Below, piece by piece: positions 41,558-55,052 of a DNA stretch of 64,000 nt. A program made the position numbers and the translations under genes. Numbering within the stretch: the stretch's first letter is position 1; each line of letters begins with the position of its first letter. The notes below the pieces were generated by a model, which made no database searches, was not told the DNA's origin, and saw only the letters and a program-made list of their open reading frames with translations. The DNA is from Dimorphilus gyrociliatus (taxonomy: Eukaryota; Annelida; Polychaeta; Dinophilidae): NCBI GenBank assembly GCA_904063045.1, contig CAJFCJ010000007.1, positions 1,112,819 through 1,176,818 of the forward strand. The letters run 5' to 3'.

Positions 41558-44500
41558 TTAAACTTCTCCTCCGCCAGCTTCTTTTCTTGGTGTAGATTTC
41601 TTCTTAGAGCTTTTACTAATTGTTGATTTAGACTTTTCTTTCTTTTTCTCTTCTTTTTTCTTCAAACTCTGATTATCAATGGTTGATTGAGTTGATTGTT
41701 TTGTTGCTATTTCAGATATAACAGATTCCGGCGCAATAGTCGTCTCACCGTCTGTTGTTGCTACTGTTGTTGCATCGCTCTTCTTTAATTTTCTATCTAA
41801 TTCACGGACTATTTCATTTAAATTTCGTAACTCCTCTTCCAAATCTATAACTCTCTCTTCGGCCTTTTGAGCTCTTTCCTCTGTGTTTCTGTATAATAAA
41901 AAAAAAACAAAACTATGTTGTTTTTATTTATCTATTTTTCATTGATATTTACATCAGATCTTCTTGCAATTTTTCAATCGTTTGTAACGTATCATAGGCC
42001 TTTTCAGATTGTTCTGTTTCCGGTTTTCGTAATCCCCTCTCGTCCCTTGTTCCCTGTAGAGATTTAGGCCTTGTTGTTTCGTCAAACCCTATCGCTTCTA
42101 TTTCTTCCTTCTCCTCTTTTTCATTATCAGTTAGATCATCACCGCTATCTTCTTGCTCTTCTTGCAGATCTGCTTTTTCCTCCTCGACATCTTTCTCATC
42201 CCCTTCTTCGCCGTTTTTAGTTTCTTTATTTTGGGTTTCTATTTCGACATTTTCGCTTTGTCCCTCTACAACCCTCTCCTCTTCAGCAGAAATTGTCTCT
42301 GAAGCCTTAAGTTCATCCCCTTCATGTTTCGTTTCGACTACCTGTGGAGGGGTTGACTGCTCCGTATTTTCTTCGTCGACTCTTGCTAAACCTTTTTGAC
42401 CTTCTTCACATTCTACCACTGAAGCAGATAGGGGCTCTTTCTCACCGTCTCTGTCCGATATAGTTTCCTCTTTCTCTTCCAATACTGTTGAATGAGTAGA
42501 CAATTTAGTTTCTTGCCGCGAGAGTAATTCTTGGCCCACGGAAGATGGTGTTTCGCTCTTTTTCTCAACAACAATTTCCTCCTGTAATTCTTGTCCTGTT
42601 AACGCATAAACGAGAATTTTTGCAGTTGCTATCCATTCCTCAAATTCCGATTTCATCCTCGCCAAATCTATTTGTTCTTGTTCTGGATTTTCTTCATATT
42701 TAGAGAATTTTTGCTGAACAATAGCTTGAACTATTCCTGAGCAGCATCTTAATGAATTATTAAAAATTGATCAAACTTCAATAAATAACATAAATAAATA
42801 AGACGAAAGGCAAGATGATTATTATTGATAACTTACTGGACGAGATAGTTGTTGAAAGTCCGAAGTTTCGTAAATAGTTTTAAGACTGTATTACATAGTT
42901 GTTGATTGGTCTGTTTTAGAGTCTCTGCATCATTGAGTAACTCGGGAGAATGATTCGATTTGTCAGGAGCAATTTTCAATAGAATTTGTACCATCCATTG
43001 TACCATATCGGTATGCAAGGAAGAAACCTGAATTAATATAATAAATTAGTTTTGACCTATTTCGTTTCTCTTAATCATTAAATTATTCATTAATACCGTT
43101 TGAATTAGCCTAGCATTCTCACTTTCTATTCCATTCATTGTTGATGATAACCATTTTTGTGTTTTGGTCATCATGTCGTTTATCTCTAAACTATTTAAAA
43201 AATGTTAATTATATGTGTCGAATAGAGTGATAGTATTCTTTTCATTTATATAAAACTAACTGTTTATGGTCTTCTTTATCAACTTCTTTTTTAGTAGAGC
43301 CAATTAAACCGAGAATCTGAGCGCACCAACTCGAGTATTCCCCAAGAGTACTATAAAATCGAAGCCAATCCATATCGGGCAATGGGTTATTACCTTGAAC
43401 GGCAACATGCAATTTCGTTTGCCAATGCTCAAAGCTGCCAGATAAATTAATGAGAAGTCTCGCGACCCCATTTTCTCCGGTCAAACGAACCTGACACTGT
43501 TCATGCATAGCTGTAATATCAAGGTTTAATTCCTGCATGGCCTTCTGATCGCTATCTGAGTGACGATCGAATACCTCCAAGGCAATGTCAGCCCAGCCTT
43601 CCATATGCGAATGTGCTTCCTTCAATAAATCATGATTATTTAATAGTTCATCACCTCCAAACGTCTCTAATTGTTCGGTTACCCTCTGAATATAAATGGA
43701 AAATATGTACAATCGTTGGGTAATTAAGTAATAATTAATAAGATATTAACCTGTCCCCATTTTGTAAGTCCTTCGAGAGCAAATCTTACTTTTTCAGGAG
43801 TGGGAGATTTCTCTACAAGTCCGTCAGAGCCCCTAAATATTTTTCGTATATCATTATTATCTTATTTAATTTTTAGGGAATTAGGGATAAATTGAATAAC
43901 TTACAGGACAGTCTTATCAAAATCATCTCTGATAAATCTGACCCCTTCGAATATTCTTTCGACAATTTTCTTCATCCTTTTTTCATTGTTCTTCATATTC
44001 CCTTGAAATTCGAACATTAGCTCTCTGAACTTATCAATATGCATTTGCAATTCCGCAAGCATGGAAGAGTCGGTTCCACTTAATAATATTGTAAAATGTT
44101 TAGCTAATTTAACCCATGCTTTTTCAGCCACATGCAAACGTCTGGCATTTGTTAATTCGTGTTCTTCAGTCACCTTGAAGGAAATCAAGATGTTACGTAA
44201 CACTTTTACAACTAATAGAAAATTTGTTTACATAAAATTTATCTACTAACTTTCAACGCCAAACTGAAAGCAGCCTGACTCCACGTTTCCTTTTCATTAT
44301 TTAACGCTGTCATATCTTTCTCCATTCTTTTTCTCTGAAGTTCGTACAAGTCGTGATATTCAGACAATAGATCCGTGTTTTTCTTCGAATCTAAAAGGGC
44401 CTCTTTTAATTCTTCCTTCGCCTCTGTAGCGGCTTTAGTAACATTTTCATCGTGTTCTCTAACGGTCAATAATTCGTCTGTTAATTGGGTCACAGTTTTT

Positions 44501-46023
44501 TTAAATTTTAAAAGCTCATCGGTTAATCTCCTATCCAAAGCCCTTTGGGCCATAACTTCCTCATGGAGACCTTTTATCTTTCAAGAACAAAAGAAAAGAA
44601 GAAAAACTAAGTTTAGAGGGTGAAGTTGATAACTTTACGTAATTTTTTTTACTTGTTTTGGAACTCTGGATAGAATTTCAGCATATCTTCTTCGAATCTC
44701 TTGTAACAATTCTCCCCTTTCAGTGCACTCTAGCGTTGTTTGTCGTATTAATTCGTGAAATATAATATTGTATATATCTTGCTCCTTTTTCATTATTTCA
44801 ATTAGATTGTGCATCTGAGTCGGACCGATTTCTTCGTTCTCTAGATCATTCAAGCCAGCTTTATCTAGCATCTCGCCTAAAGTCTCTTTTAAGCGGAATA
44901 CCTCGAAACGACTCGTCGGTTGCCTATTAAAAACATAAAGATAGGGAAAGTGATTATTTGTATGCGAAAGGGGCGACGAAAGAGTGAAAGAGTATGAGGG
45001 TAGAGAGGGGTTGAGAGTGAGAGGGGTGAGGGCGCGATGAGTAATAAAGCAACTTCTTAATAAGACAATTTAATCCCTTTTCCAAATTATGATATTCTAA
45101 TATACTTACATAGATGGAAACGCTGTCAGATGACATTCATGATCTTTGACCTTAGTCGTATATTTCCTGTAAATTAGAAATGATTGTTTAACCTTTATTT
45201 TGTTATTAATTAATTACTCTTACTCAGTGTGATATTCTAATCCCATAGTAGCTCGACTAATAGTATATAAATGATAAAATAATCGTTTATCAAATCATTT
45301 GATAATGATAATGCATTAATTTTAAAAAAAACCTTTTAACAACATGATACTCTTCCGGAATCAAACTATCTGGAAGTCGAACTTCCTTTTCCTCCTTTTC
45401 CTTCTTTTCTTCTCTCATCATTGTCAACTCTCTCTTTCTCTCACCGCTCGGATCGAATTTCGAGGGTTCTTCTTCAGGCATTTCCTCCTTAGGTACGTCA
45501 TATAGAAAAGATATATCCCTGATTGATAACAAAAAACCGCGTGTCTTTCTTATGCAAATTAGTTAACCTAAATTTTAATGTTTGCTCACTCTCCCGCGCC
45601 GCAGATGCATGGTGTCTCTAAGAGGTGTTTAAATTTTTCCCTCCTCCCGGGAAAGTTCCATACAGATGCCGGAGGTCTCTTCGACTGTTAATACCCGCTA
45701 TTATGCAATAAATTAACTAGATAAAAGAAAGAAATATCACACCTTTGGCAACTGTTTAATTTTAGAAACAGGCCCTAAATTCTCTTTTGGAGCTGGTGGC
45801 TTTGTTAAGGAAAGTAAAAGATCCCTTGGAATATAGTCGCTACGTAATTCTACTGACTTTCTCTTTGACAATTCTAATCCTAGAATAAAGCAGTAAAGAG
45901 TGGTAAATAATTAACTGTCTCTCTTTCTTTACCCTTGTTCTATTACAAACCTTCCACCGAATTCTCTTTAGTAGAGTCCTTAGGGGACGCTTGAGGGGAG
46001 GGTCTTGGCACAACAGTGGTCAT
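41558..46023 (-). CDS. AXDND1: AXDND1-like axonemal dynein light-chain-domain protein
   Basis: Fifteen exons with consistent phases total 3366 nt (1121 residues): 45951-46023, 45743-45879, 45590-45684, 45333-45518, 45224-45256, 45110-45166, 44653-44923, 44251-44577, 43905-44173, 43751-43832, 43261-43685, 43097-43190, 42837-43027, 41953-42747 and 41558-41888. The N-terminal part carries family-like segments RPPASVWNFP, DSLIPEEYHVVK, MGLEYHTEKYTT and LTAFPSM. The middle is helical with long coiled coils; exon 14 is extremely Glu-rich and the C-terminus Lys-rich. The family is known for axonemal and sperm-flagellum expression, so a ciliary or sperm role is likely. Two exons are only 33 and 57 bp. 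The assignment rests on remembered motifs of the N-terminal third; the rest is weakly conserved. Confidence 0.8.
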
Positions 46024-48607
46024 TTTCTTTTTGTTTTGTTTTTAATAAAAAAATCACTGGAAAATATGGTTTATTAAAGGTAAAAATAATGAAATTCGAT
46101 TATCGCTCTATTTTTAAATTAATAAAATTATCGCAAGATCAAACAAATTATTAATTTAATTTTTTTTTAATTTATCGTAATTAACCAATTAAGAAGTATT
46201 TAAAAAGCTTTAGTTAAATATTCTAACCATTATGTAAAAATTAACTTTTATTCCGTTAGATATTTCGTGCGTCCCGTTACTAATAGTAACGACTATTTTA
46301 CTAGAATTTTACCAGTTTTGATAAAGAGTTTTGATGTCTGTAATAGAAACAGAGGGAGCAATAATCAATTATAGCGTATAGTTACTTTTTCTTCAGATTG
46401 TCTATTATCATCTAAAAAGCTTGCTTCTATAAAAAGAATGAGTTGATCAATAGTAATAATTAGATTTAACGACTAGTGGAATAATTTGAAATCGACAAAA
46501 AACAGATGAGAAGAGTTAGGATTTATCGATTCATAGGCAATAATTGAGATACCCAAGCAAGAATTTGCGGGGAAATGTCAAGCGGCATTTAATATAGTGA
46601 TACTTAAAACTTATAATATCATAAAAATGTTGGAAAAACTTGACTCTCGAGCTGTCAATAAAGGTCTCTTACTGAAGTGGTATAAGAATACCTTATTCAT
46701 AAATGAGGTAGAGGGCGTAACGGTCAATTAAAAAGAGTTTAGATATACTTTTCCAAAAATCTTTTATTGTTATTTGAAAGGCAAGGTACTCCTATTTCTA
46801 TACAAACAGATCAATAAACCGTCAATCGTTTCTAAAAGTAACAACTCTCGTAAATATTTACACATAACTGCTTCAGATTTAGAACTCGGATCAAGTTTCA
46901 TTTTCTTTTTTTCCCTTTTAAGAAGAAACTTGTGAAAATATTGTCGAGTAAACAAATCCTATGGACTAAATCAAAGAGAGTTACTTCTTCAAAGAAAACA
47001 TCACAGCATCTTTACAGATGGCGCTAATCTGTTTTTGGTATCAAAAATTAACGTAATTACTTTGTCAAAGTAAAGTGTTTCATCATCTCTCCACCGATAT
47101 CTATAGGCTGATCTTGTAGATTGTTATCAACGCTTGAGAAAACACAAAGCCATTCACTATTACAAACAGTTATCAAACTCCATATGGTCATTACGCAATA
47201 TTACGGTTTGTCAGACGAGAACTCAAGTGGCGATGTTAAAAAGGCGGAATTTTTTATCTACTTCAATATAAAATCGTCATATTTTTTTATTAAATAGGCA
47301 AACGAATGAAAAAAGGTTTTTAATTTATTGCCGCCATAAATGTCGTAAATATGCGCTTAGACAGTCGGAATTATTGATGCTATAGGCATATTTTAGATTG
47401 AAGAGTGGTCGCATTAAAAATTGGAAGAAAAAAAATCGTTGAGAGTCAACAATATGGTTTTGACCAGACGTCATTAAGTATATAAGAAATCGATATGCAA
47501 TAAGAATAATTGATAGCCGCATTCATAACTTGTAATGATGGATTGCGTGTGGCATTTTTTCGCGATAAGAATAGAAAGGAACGAAGAAGCGAATCTATGA
47601 ATAACAATGAGTTTTTTGACAGCATTAAATGGACGTTTTGGTGGCGGTATTTCATAGCTTTTCATAGCATCTGTCCTGAAGGCTAAAAGTAGAAAATATT
47701 CGCATACAATTATATATGCAGCGCGCTGTCATTTACGTGTATTATGCGAATAAATTAGATTTTTTTCCTCCTCGGCTCGTCGGTGAACAAACTAAAATCA
47801 ACAATGTATTTAAATATTCTTTTACTCAATACGTTTGTCTTTTGTTTTTTACCAATAAAAAGTCAGACATGCAATGTGTCGTAAATACAGAATATAGACA
47901 TAGTTACACATACATAGATAATTGTTTTAAATACACATATACATATATATATAAACATAAAAACTATGAATATATATATATATATATTTATATATTTATA
48001 TTTATAATTAACAAATGGTAATAATCTCATGGAAGAGGCTGGGGAACACTTTTGGGAGACAAAAGCATGCAATTTACGAGCACCGAATCTCTATATATAT
48101 ATATATATATATATATGCATATACATATATATACATATGCATATATACATATATATATATATACATATATATATCTATATACATAAAATTATATGCATTT
48201 AATACGCAGATTTATATATATATATATATATATATATATCTTCATATGTTCTTACATAAAATATTTATGTATATTAATTTATATATATATATGCATAAAT
48301 ATACATATATAAATATTCATGTTCATTTCTATATAGATATATATATATATATAAATACATATACATATCTATATACAAAATATATAAGTATATATGTATG
48401 AATACACATATACATATATATATATATATATTGTTATACATATATATGTATATACATATATATTGATAAATATATATGCATATATGTATAATTGATAGGT
48501 AATTACATATAACGGATGTAAGTGTTCGTGTTCTTCGCATAGAAGCGAAAGTATAACAAAACATAAAAAGGGAACGCTACAAAAAAATTAGAAAAAGAAC
48601 AACACGC
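46024..48607. other. Spacer between AXDND1 5' end and SALL 3' end
   Basis: AT-rich; a CTCF-like site at 47014-47028 and, from 47940 to 48500, dense TA/TATACA/TATG repeats probably inside or next to the SALL 3' UTR. Open frames here are repeat artefacts. No gene seen. Confidence 0.5.
47940..48500. repeat. TA-rich compound repeat 3' of SALL
   Basis: Repeated (TA)n blocks, including 48091-48117 and 48212-48239, with TATACA and TATG variants. Confidence 0.85.
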
Positions 48608-51600
48608 CTAAGTCATGACAGGTTTCAATTCGGAGCCGGCAGAGGGAGTGATATGTCCGCGAATATGAACTTCTAGTTCGTTGACTGATGCACAAGTTTT
48701 ATTACACAAGTGGCAACGCGGGGTCCACATCCACGGAGCAGCCTGAAAACCGGGGAAAAGGACCGGTGGCGGCAAATGAGACGGTAAAGGAACACTGTGA
48801 GAAACGGATGCTGGAGGGGAAGAAGTCGGTGACGCGGCGGAAGTCGGCGTCTTTTCTCGTGAAGGTGGTGATTTTCGTATACTTAAATCCAGTTCTCCGC
48901 CTGGTTCCCTTTTCAAATCCCCTCCATTGTTGTTGTTGTTTGTACTGATACTGTTGTTGTTATTAACGGCGGGAGACATTTTGGTCGTTTGCTGAATAAG
49001 ACTAGTTGGCGGCATGGATGTAGGCGGCAAAAAGCCATTGAAAAAAGGTAAAACGCCCGGATGATGAGCGAGAAAAGGCGGATGGGGCGGTGGTAAAGTA
49101 GGAGGTCGTATGTCAACACCACCCGCCTGAGAAGAGATCGGATCCAATGTCATCCTACGACCTCGACGACTAGGTCCACCAGCATACATATGAGTGCCCA
49201 TGTGAACTTTGAGGTTGCCTTTGGTTGTGAACGCCTTTGAACAGACTTCGCACTTGAACGGTTTATCGCCCGTATGCGTTCGATAATGTATCTGCAGAGC
49301 GCTTCCACTCGAAAACGGTTTCTGACAAATTGTACATACGTGTTTCAAATTCGGTTTCTTGACGAAGGGTGAAGAGTCTGATGATTCCTTCTTAGTCTGA
49401 CTTGAATTGTTTGGGCTTACTCCGACAACGGCAGGTGATGGAGATGAATTCGAAACGGAAACCTGCGCAGCAGCAGTTGTAACCACAGGAGAACTGCTTG
49501 TTGCCGCGCTTGACGAAGGAGCTATTCCGCTACTAACGCTAGACGTCACTGGCGTTGGAGATGATGATGATGAGGCGTCGCTAGCATTAGAATTGGGCGG
49601 CATATCTCTGATTTTGTGCGTAAGCATGTGTTGTTTCATGTTGCCCTTAGTTGTGAAAGATCTCTCACAAACATCGCATTGGAAGGGTCTTTCTTTGGTA
49701 TGTGACCGGTAATGAATGTCTAAGGCGCTCTTACAGGCGAACGTCTTATAGCAAATGTTGCATGTAGTATTCGTTCGTCCAGAACCTGGCCTGGGTCCCA
49801 AATAAGCCAATCCTCCAAGTAGGTCGCCACTCGGCCCCCTATCTTCCCGATTGGCTAAGGAGGCGAGCTCCTCTAATGGACGCTGACTACTAAAAGAATT
49901 GGAAGCGTCGATACTCTTTACAGACTCCTCAAGCGCTTGTAGAGAATAAGAGGCAGCATCGTTTTTATCGTTGTTAACGGAAAAATCATCTTCCGGTTCA
50001 CTGATTGTACCAGCCATATCGTCGTCGGATTCTTCATTGTTACTGGGGTGATGGGGCGGCGTATCTACATCGGCGGGCGGCTTAGATAAATCCAATTCAC
50101 CGTTCTCACCCGTGCGGACGTTAGAAAGAGGCAAGGCCGGCGGCATGAAAGGCAAAGGGGGTGGTGGAGTTGGTGGATATATTTGCAGTAACTGATGAGT
50201 TTTTACGTGCTGTTGTAATACAATCGAGTTATTGAACTGTTTATGACAAACCGGGCATGAATGAATCGGAGCGACTAGAGGTTTTCCGCGATGGACGCCC
50301 ATATGAGTTTTTAAATTGCCTTTCGTCGTAAAGCGCCGACCACAAATCTTGCATCTGTACGGCCGTTCGCCCGTATGCGTTCTGTAATGCATTTGTAAGG
50401 CCGATTTGCAGCTTAACACCCGTTCGCAAATGGCGCACTGATTCGGGTCGTCGCTCTTCTTATCGATGTTCTTTACCAACTCTTCCAATTTTGAGGTTTC
50501 GCTCGATTTATCTATTTCCATGAATTGTTCGAGCGAATCTTCGTCGTCCTTCGACGTAGACGATCCACCCCCATTTTTCGTTGAAGCCGAATCGAACGGT
50601 AAGGAAGCGGGAAGTGGGTGTACACTAAGTGCTTGCTCGCAGAGGTGCTCGCCGGCCTTGGGCGAATTAGCGCCGCCGTTAGACGCTGTCAAATCGACGT
50701 CCCTTAAGAGCGGCGGAGGTCCCGTAAATGAATCCGTTGAATGTTCAGCAACAGGGTATGGGTTCATCTTGATATGCGGGTACTTATCACGATGACGTTG
50801 GAAGTGTACCTTTAGGTGAGCTCTTGTTGCAAAACGACTGCCACATACGTTACACTTGAACGGGCGCACAGAGTCGACAGTGATAGCTATAGGAAAAAAA
50901 AATCAAAGTAAATCAAAGGTCAAGTAGGAAATTAAAACAAATGCAAAAAACTGATTTAAAGTTATCTACCGCGCATACATATATCATTTATATATATATT
51001 GTATATAAACTAGGCGCACCGGCTCTCAAACACACATAACACTGGCAAAAAGATACCCTCTTAGATAGATACAAAAAAAGAATTGTATATATTTGCTTAA
51101 TTCGAATAAAATATATTCTCGTCTAGTTTAAAGAGAAGAGCGAAAAAGAGATAGAGAGAGAGAGAGAGAAAAACAAAATTAAAGATTAAAAGTAAAAAAC
51201 AATATAAAAAAAAACGAAAATATATATATTAAACAAATAGATTTTATAAATTTATATCCTATATAAATATTTCAAATTATATAAAGGTATAGACATTTAT
51301 GGCGGAAAAATCATAATTAATATATGATTATGTAACAACTCTCTCTCTTTCTCTCTGTCTCTCTTTCTCTCTCTCTATATATATATATATATATAACTTT
51401 GCTGGCCAAAGTGGTGTACAATTACGCATTTATCTATAAAAATTTCTCCTATTTATCATCTTTGGCGTCAAAGTAATTTCTCTTCTTGTCCTTTAGAATA
51501 CATTAATCATAATTACCTTGCAAGAAATCTATATATATATATATATATATATAGATAGATTAATATATTTCAATACCTTTACAAATTTATACATTTTATA

Positions 51601-51632
51601 AGGTTAAGTGCTTTTACTTATATACATATATA

Positions 51633-51674
<42 letters not shown>

Positions 51675-54600
51675 TAACCCGAACGAGTATAATACACATA
51701 TATATTCGAAATTAGTCTACGCTTTGGGGTTTCGTCGCAAAAGCTAATGACGTCCACTAAGACGTCTACGCTTCACTTAGCTCACGATAGCCGAGTGACG
51801 CCGACGGCATGGCGAACGGCGTGTTTCTATTGGCATTCTAACGCGTGCGTGGCCGTCTCATTTTGGCGTCTATTAGTTTAGTCGGGGATGCTTGTTTTGA
51901 CGAGCAAGACGGTTCTTATCTACCCGGTCTGCTCGCTGCACAAATGCCAGATCATATGCGCTTCTTATCTGGCCTCGTACTGACAGAAAGCTCTCTAGCT
52001 AGTTGTCCATCATCTCTGCATCTGCGGCTAATCGACGAATATAAATATATATTTATAGTACATATAGATATTTATGCACTATATCGCTCTGGCATATGCA
52101 TACTTTTCGTGTTAGAACAATTTATATTGCGTACTCAAACCGGTAACACTTGGCGGTAAAAGTTATTAAATCAAATATATGCGCGCATATATGTAAATAT
52201 ATACTCTCACTCAAACCGAATTATGAGACCTTTGATCGGTATACAGTAAATCGAGAAGGGCAGTGGCGCACCTGTTGTTACATCATTGCATATTATCAAC
52301 ATGCCTGACAGATTGTGTATTCGGTTTCAGGCGAGCATAATTGAGAATAATAATGAGTTGGACCATACCGCCTAGCTGGTGCTCGTTAGCGCGAGCTCTA
52401 ACGTAAACAGAAACGGCACCGAAATCCGGCAGGCGCCGAATAAACAACGACATATCTGCCGGCCAGCCGCGCCGCCAATCATAATCTTACCGTTTTCCGT
52501 TAGCTTGTTTTCTTCTAACGACGACGGAGAATCGCCGTTGATATGCGCCTGTAGCTGTTGCAACATTTGCAGTTGGACAATTTGTTGTTGCTGGAGGGAG
52601 AATAAAAAGGATTGGACGGTCTGGAAGTTTTCTTCCGACTCTTCGTCGTCCTCGTCTAAATCGTCGGCGTCTTCTTCCTCGTCGTCTTTTGGGCATGTCC
52701 TTTTGTGCTCTATATAAACGTTGAGATCCTCGAAACCGGACCGACATCTCGTACAGACGCGCACTTGACCGCTTTCGTCGACGCCTGTAGGCGTTTTCAG
52801 AAATTACTCAAAAGTAGGAAAAAAAAAATGCTTCGAATATAAAACAAATCTAAAATAAGCTTTGAGAACGAGGGAGAAGGGGCGGAAAAAGATAGAGAGG
52901 ATGAGGGAAATGATAGGTTGAGATAGTAAAGGGGTAAAGAGAAGAGCGATTTCGAAGGGCTTCGCAAAATTGCCCATCGCGTCATCGCGCCGTCACTTTA
53001 GACATCAAGTAAGGACGACAATAACTGTGCTTGCTGATGAAATAATATGCAGCTCAGGCGGTCAGCGGCGGCTGCAAACTAGTCGCCTCTCGTTACCGTT
53101 CTTCAACACGCCAAACCCCGTGCACGTCGCCATGGAAACGCGCGCTTTCCCTCGGACGTATCGGCTATAAGTCCCGACAGTTCGACTAACGCCACGTACA
53201 ATTTGATAAGTATGAATAAAACATGGCCGCTTGGCCGCTTGACGCCAAATTTCATTAGAGAACGAGAGTACGAATAGGTAAAGAAAGGAGAAAGGAGCAG
53301 AAAAAAGGGAATAACAAATATAATGATAGATAAGGAGTGGAGGAGGGCGGAGTAATATTGAAAAGCAAAAGGGTAAAGGGGTAAAAACCGATATCCAATG
53401 TTGTAAAATGAACATGTAATATAAATATATATAGCGCAATCAAAGCATTGATTAATAACGTTCCCGGGCGAATTACGGAACACGCACGGCGAGAGATGAC
53501 CACCTGGTACCGAGAAATAAAAAGTAAACTGAAGTCATTAAAGGTAGGTAGATAGCCAGACTGAGGGAAAATCGAATTCGTCCCCCAACCAAAAAAAAAA
53601 TTCTCGATGCCCGTTTGCGGGCTTAGCGCCTTGACATAACGGTCGATGCAGCTAGCTCCAAAAAACCGTCGCTAGATCGATGAATGATATATTTTGTTTG
53701 GTGTTCAAATCGTTCCATCTCAACCCCTTTTCGCCGCGCATGAAATATTCATAAACGCCGTATAAACACACACTCAACGTCGGCAGCGTTCGATTCCGAA
53801 TGGCGACGACCGCGTGTATGCGATAGGAGATAGGCCGTCCCACCGGCCCCTGAACGCTCTCCGGACGCCCGTCCTATCTTGGCAGATGAACGCCGCAATT
53901 ACCTCTGTCAAACATATGACAAACAATATTTAACAGCGTTCGACCGCCGCCGCCGCCGCGGGGCTGCCCTTTTTTTTCTTTTCTCTCTATCTCACTCAAA
54001 TATTCGCCGTTCATTTATTTCATTCTCCGACCCTTTTCCTGTTTATACCCCTCCCACTCCTTTTTCGAATACGCTTTTGATTTATGCCCAATGCCATTAA
54101 GGCGAGCCGCTTTTTTGATTATGACCGAGCATGACACAAATCTGCAGGCAATTTGCATGACAAGAGCAAATGGTGCCGATAGTTATCGACCGGTCCATCT
54201 TGAAATACGAGTCGGAGTGTTGGAGAGGCCATCTTGCGGCCGCTTGACCGCCGTCCATCTTTTCCTTTTTTTCCGATTTCTTCGCCCTAAAAATACAACT
54301 AACTACGGCGGCGGCAGCGGCGGCGGTTAACAACCAATGTCTTTCTCTTTGCTATCACCCTCTCATATATATATTCTCTCTATCGTTTCCTTTTTTAACT
54401 ATATATATATATATATATCACTTTACTAAATCCATTATTCCTCTATGACATAAATCATAAATTTCGACCTACAATATCGTCTATAAATATAAAGACAACA
54501 ATAGGAACAATGAAGAAAAAGTCGCGGATACAAAAGAATATTCGAAATATTCCTCCACAAACCGAAAATTTTTTTTCATAAAAATTCATAACGCATCCGT

Positions 54601-55052
54601 TTTCAGCGTTCAAGCACGCTATTCGAACATTTCCTAATCCATAATAGATCGCGTCGGACGAAGGCGGTGGTGTTGAAGATAGAGAGAGGAAATGAGAGGT
54701 AGAGAGAAGACAAGATACACAATATATAGTTTTAAAAAAAGTTAAAAATAAAAATAAGACATATAAAAAAAAAAACAAAAGTAATAATAATAAAAAAAAC
54801 AACAGATGAACTTGGTCGACAAAAAAATAGGGACGATAGACAAATTTGACGTTTAACGCAACAAAACTTGACTGTGGGAAACTTACCGTTAGTGAAAGAT
54901 GAATTCCTTTCTGCGAATAAATATTCTTCCTCTTCCTCTAACTCCTCCAAATCCTCATTTACTTCTAACCTATTCGAATTGTCCGCACCAACTGCTGCCG
55001 AACCGTCGAATTCCTCCAGGTGACGCGGGTAACGCTGCTTTCGCCTCGACAT
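48608..55052 (-). CDS. SALL: Spalt-like (SALL) zinc-finger transcription factor
   Basis: Three exons, 54887-55052, 52491-52784 and 48608-50886, give 2739 nt and 912 residues. The N-terminus is [11 protein letters not shown], the SALL motif that recruits NuRD. A C2HC finger follows at Cys66-Cys86 ([16 protein letters not shown]), then a Gln-rich segment ([15 protein letters not shown]) of the type that mediates SALL multimerisation. Exon 3 carries nine C2H2 fingers: a single [10 protein letters not shown] finger, the triplet from [19 protein letters not shown] to SCPVCHKQF, two pairs ([17 protein letters not shown] onward and [17 protein letters not shown] onward), and a final lone finger [18 protein letters not shown]. 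The linker [18 protein letters not shown] is a family signature. SALL proteins are mostly repressors in appendage, neural and sensory development. The first finger of the first canonical pair is missing and an intron sits where it should be. Confidence 0.94.
50887..52490. other. SALL intron 2
   Basis: 1.6 kb, very long for this genome. It holds AT-rich DNA, GA and TC/TA repeats (51151-51171, 51341-51396, 51530-51553, 51636-51670) and a more complex stretch at 51716-52160. I looked for the missing first finger on the minus strand and did not find one. Confidence 0.6.
52785..54886. other. SALL intron 1
   Basis: 2.1 kb, GC-richer than most of the window, with unique sequence, a (CCG)n-like stretch (53944-53960) and a CCATCTT cluster (54193-54261). 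Probable intronic regulatory DNA. Confidence 0.5.
54193..54261. promoter_or_regulatory. Cluster of three CCATCTT (YY1/Pho-like) motifs
   Basis: GTCCATCTTG, GGCCATCTTG and GTCCATCTTT lie within 70 bp of SALL intron 1, the last two either side of a GCGGCCGC palindrome. YY1 and Pho bind GCCAT cores; function here is unproven. Confidence 0.3.

Noticed and set aside
47716-48564. Overlapping open frames on both strands near the SALL 3' end
   Set aside because: Low-complexity TA repeat translations.
51845-52159. Plus-strand open frame of 104 codons inside SALL intron 2
   Set aside because: No domain, no splice context, biased by TA repeats at its end.
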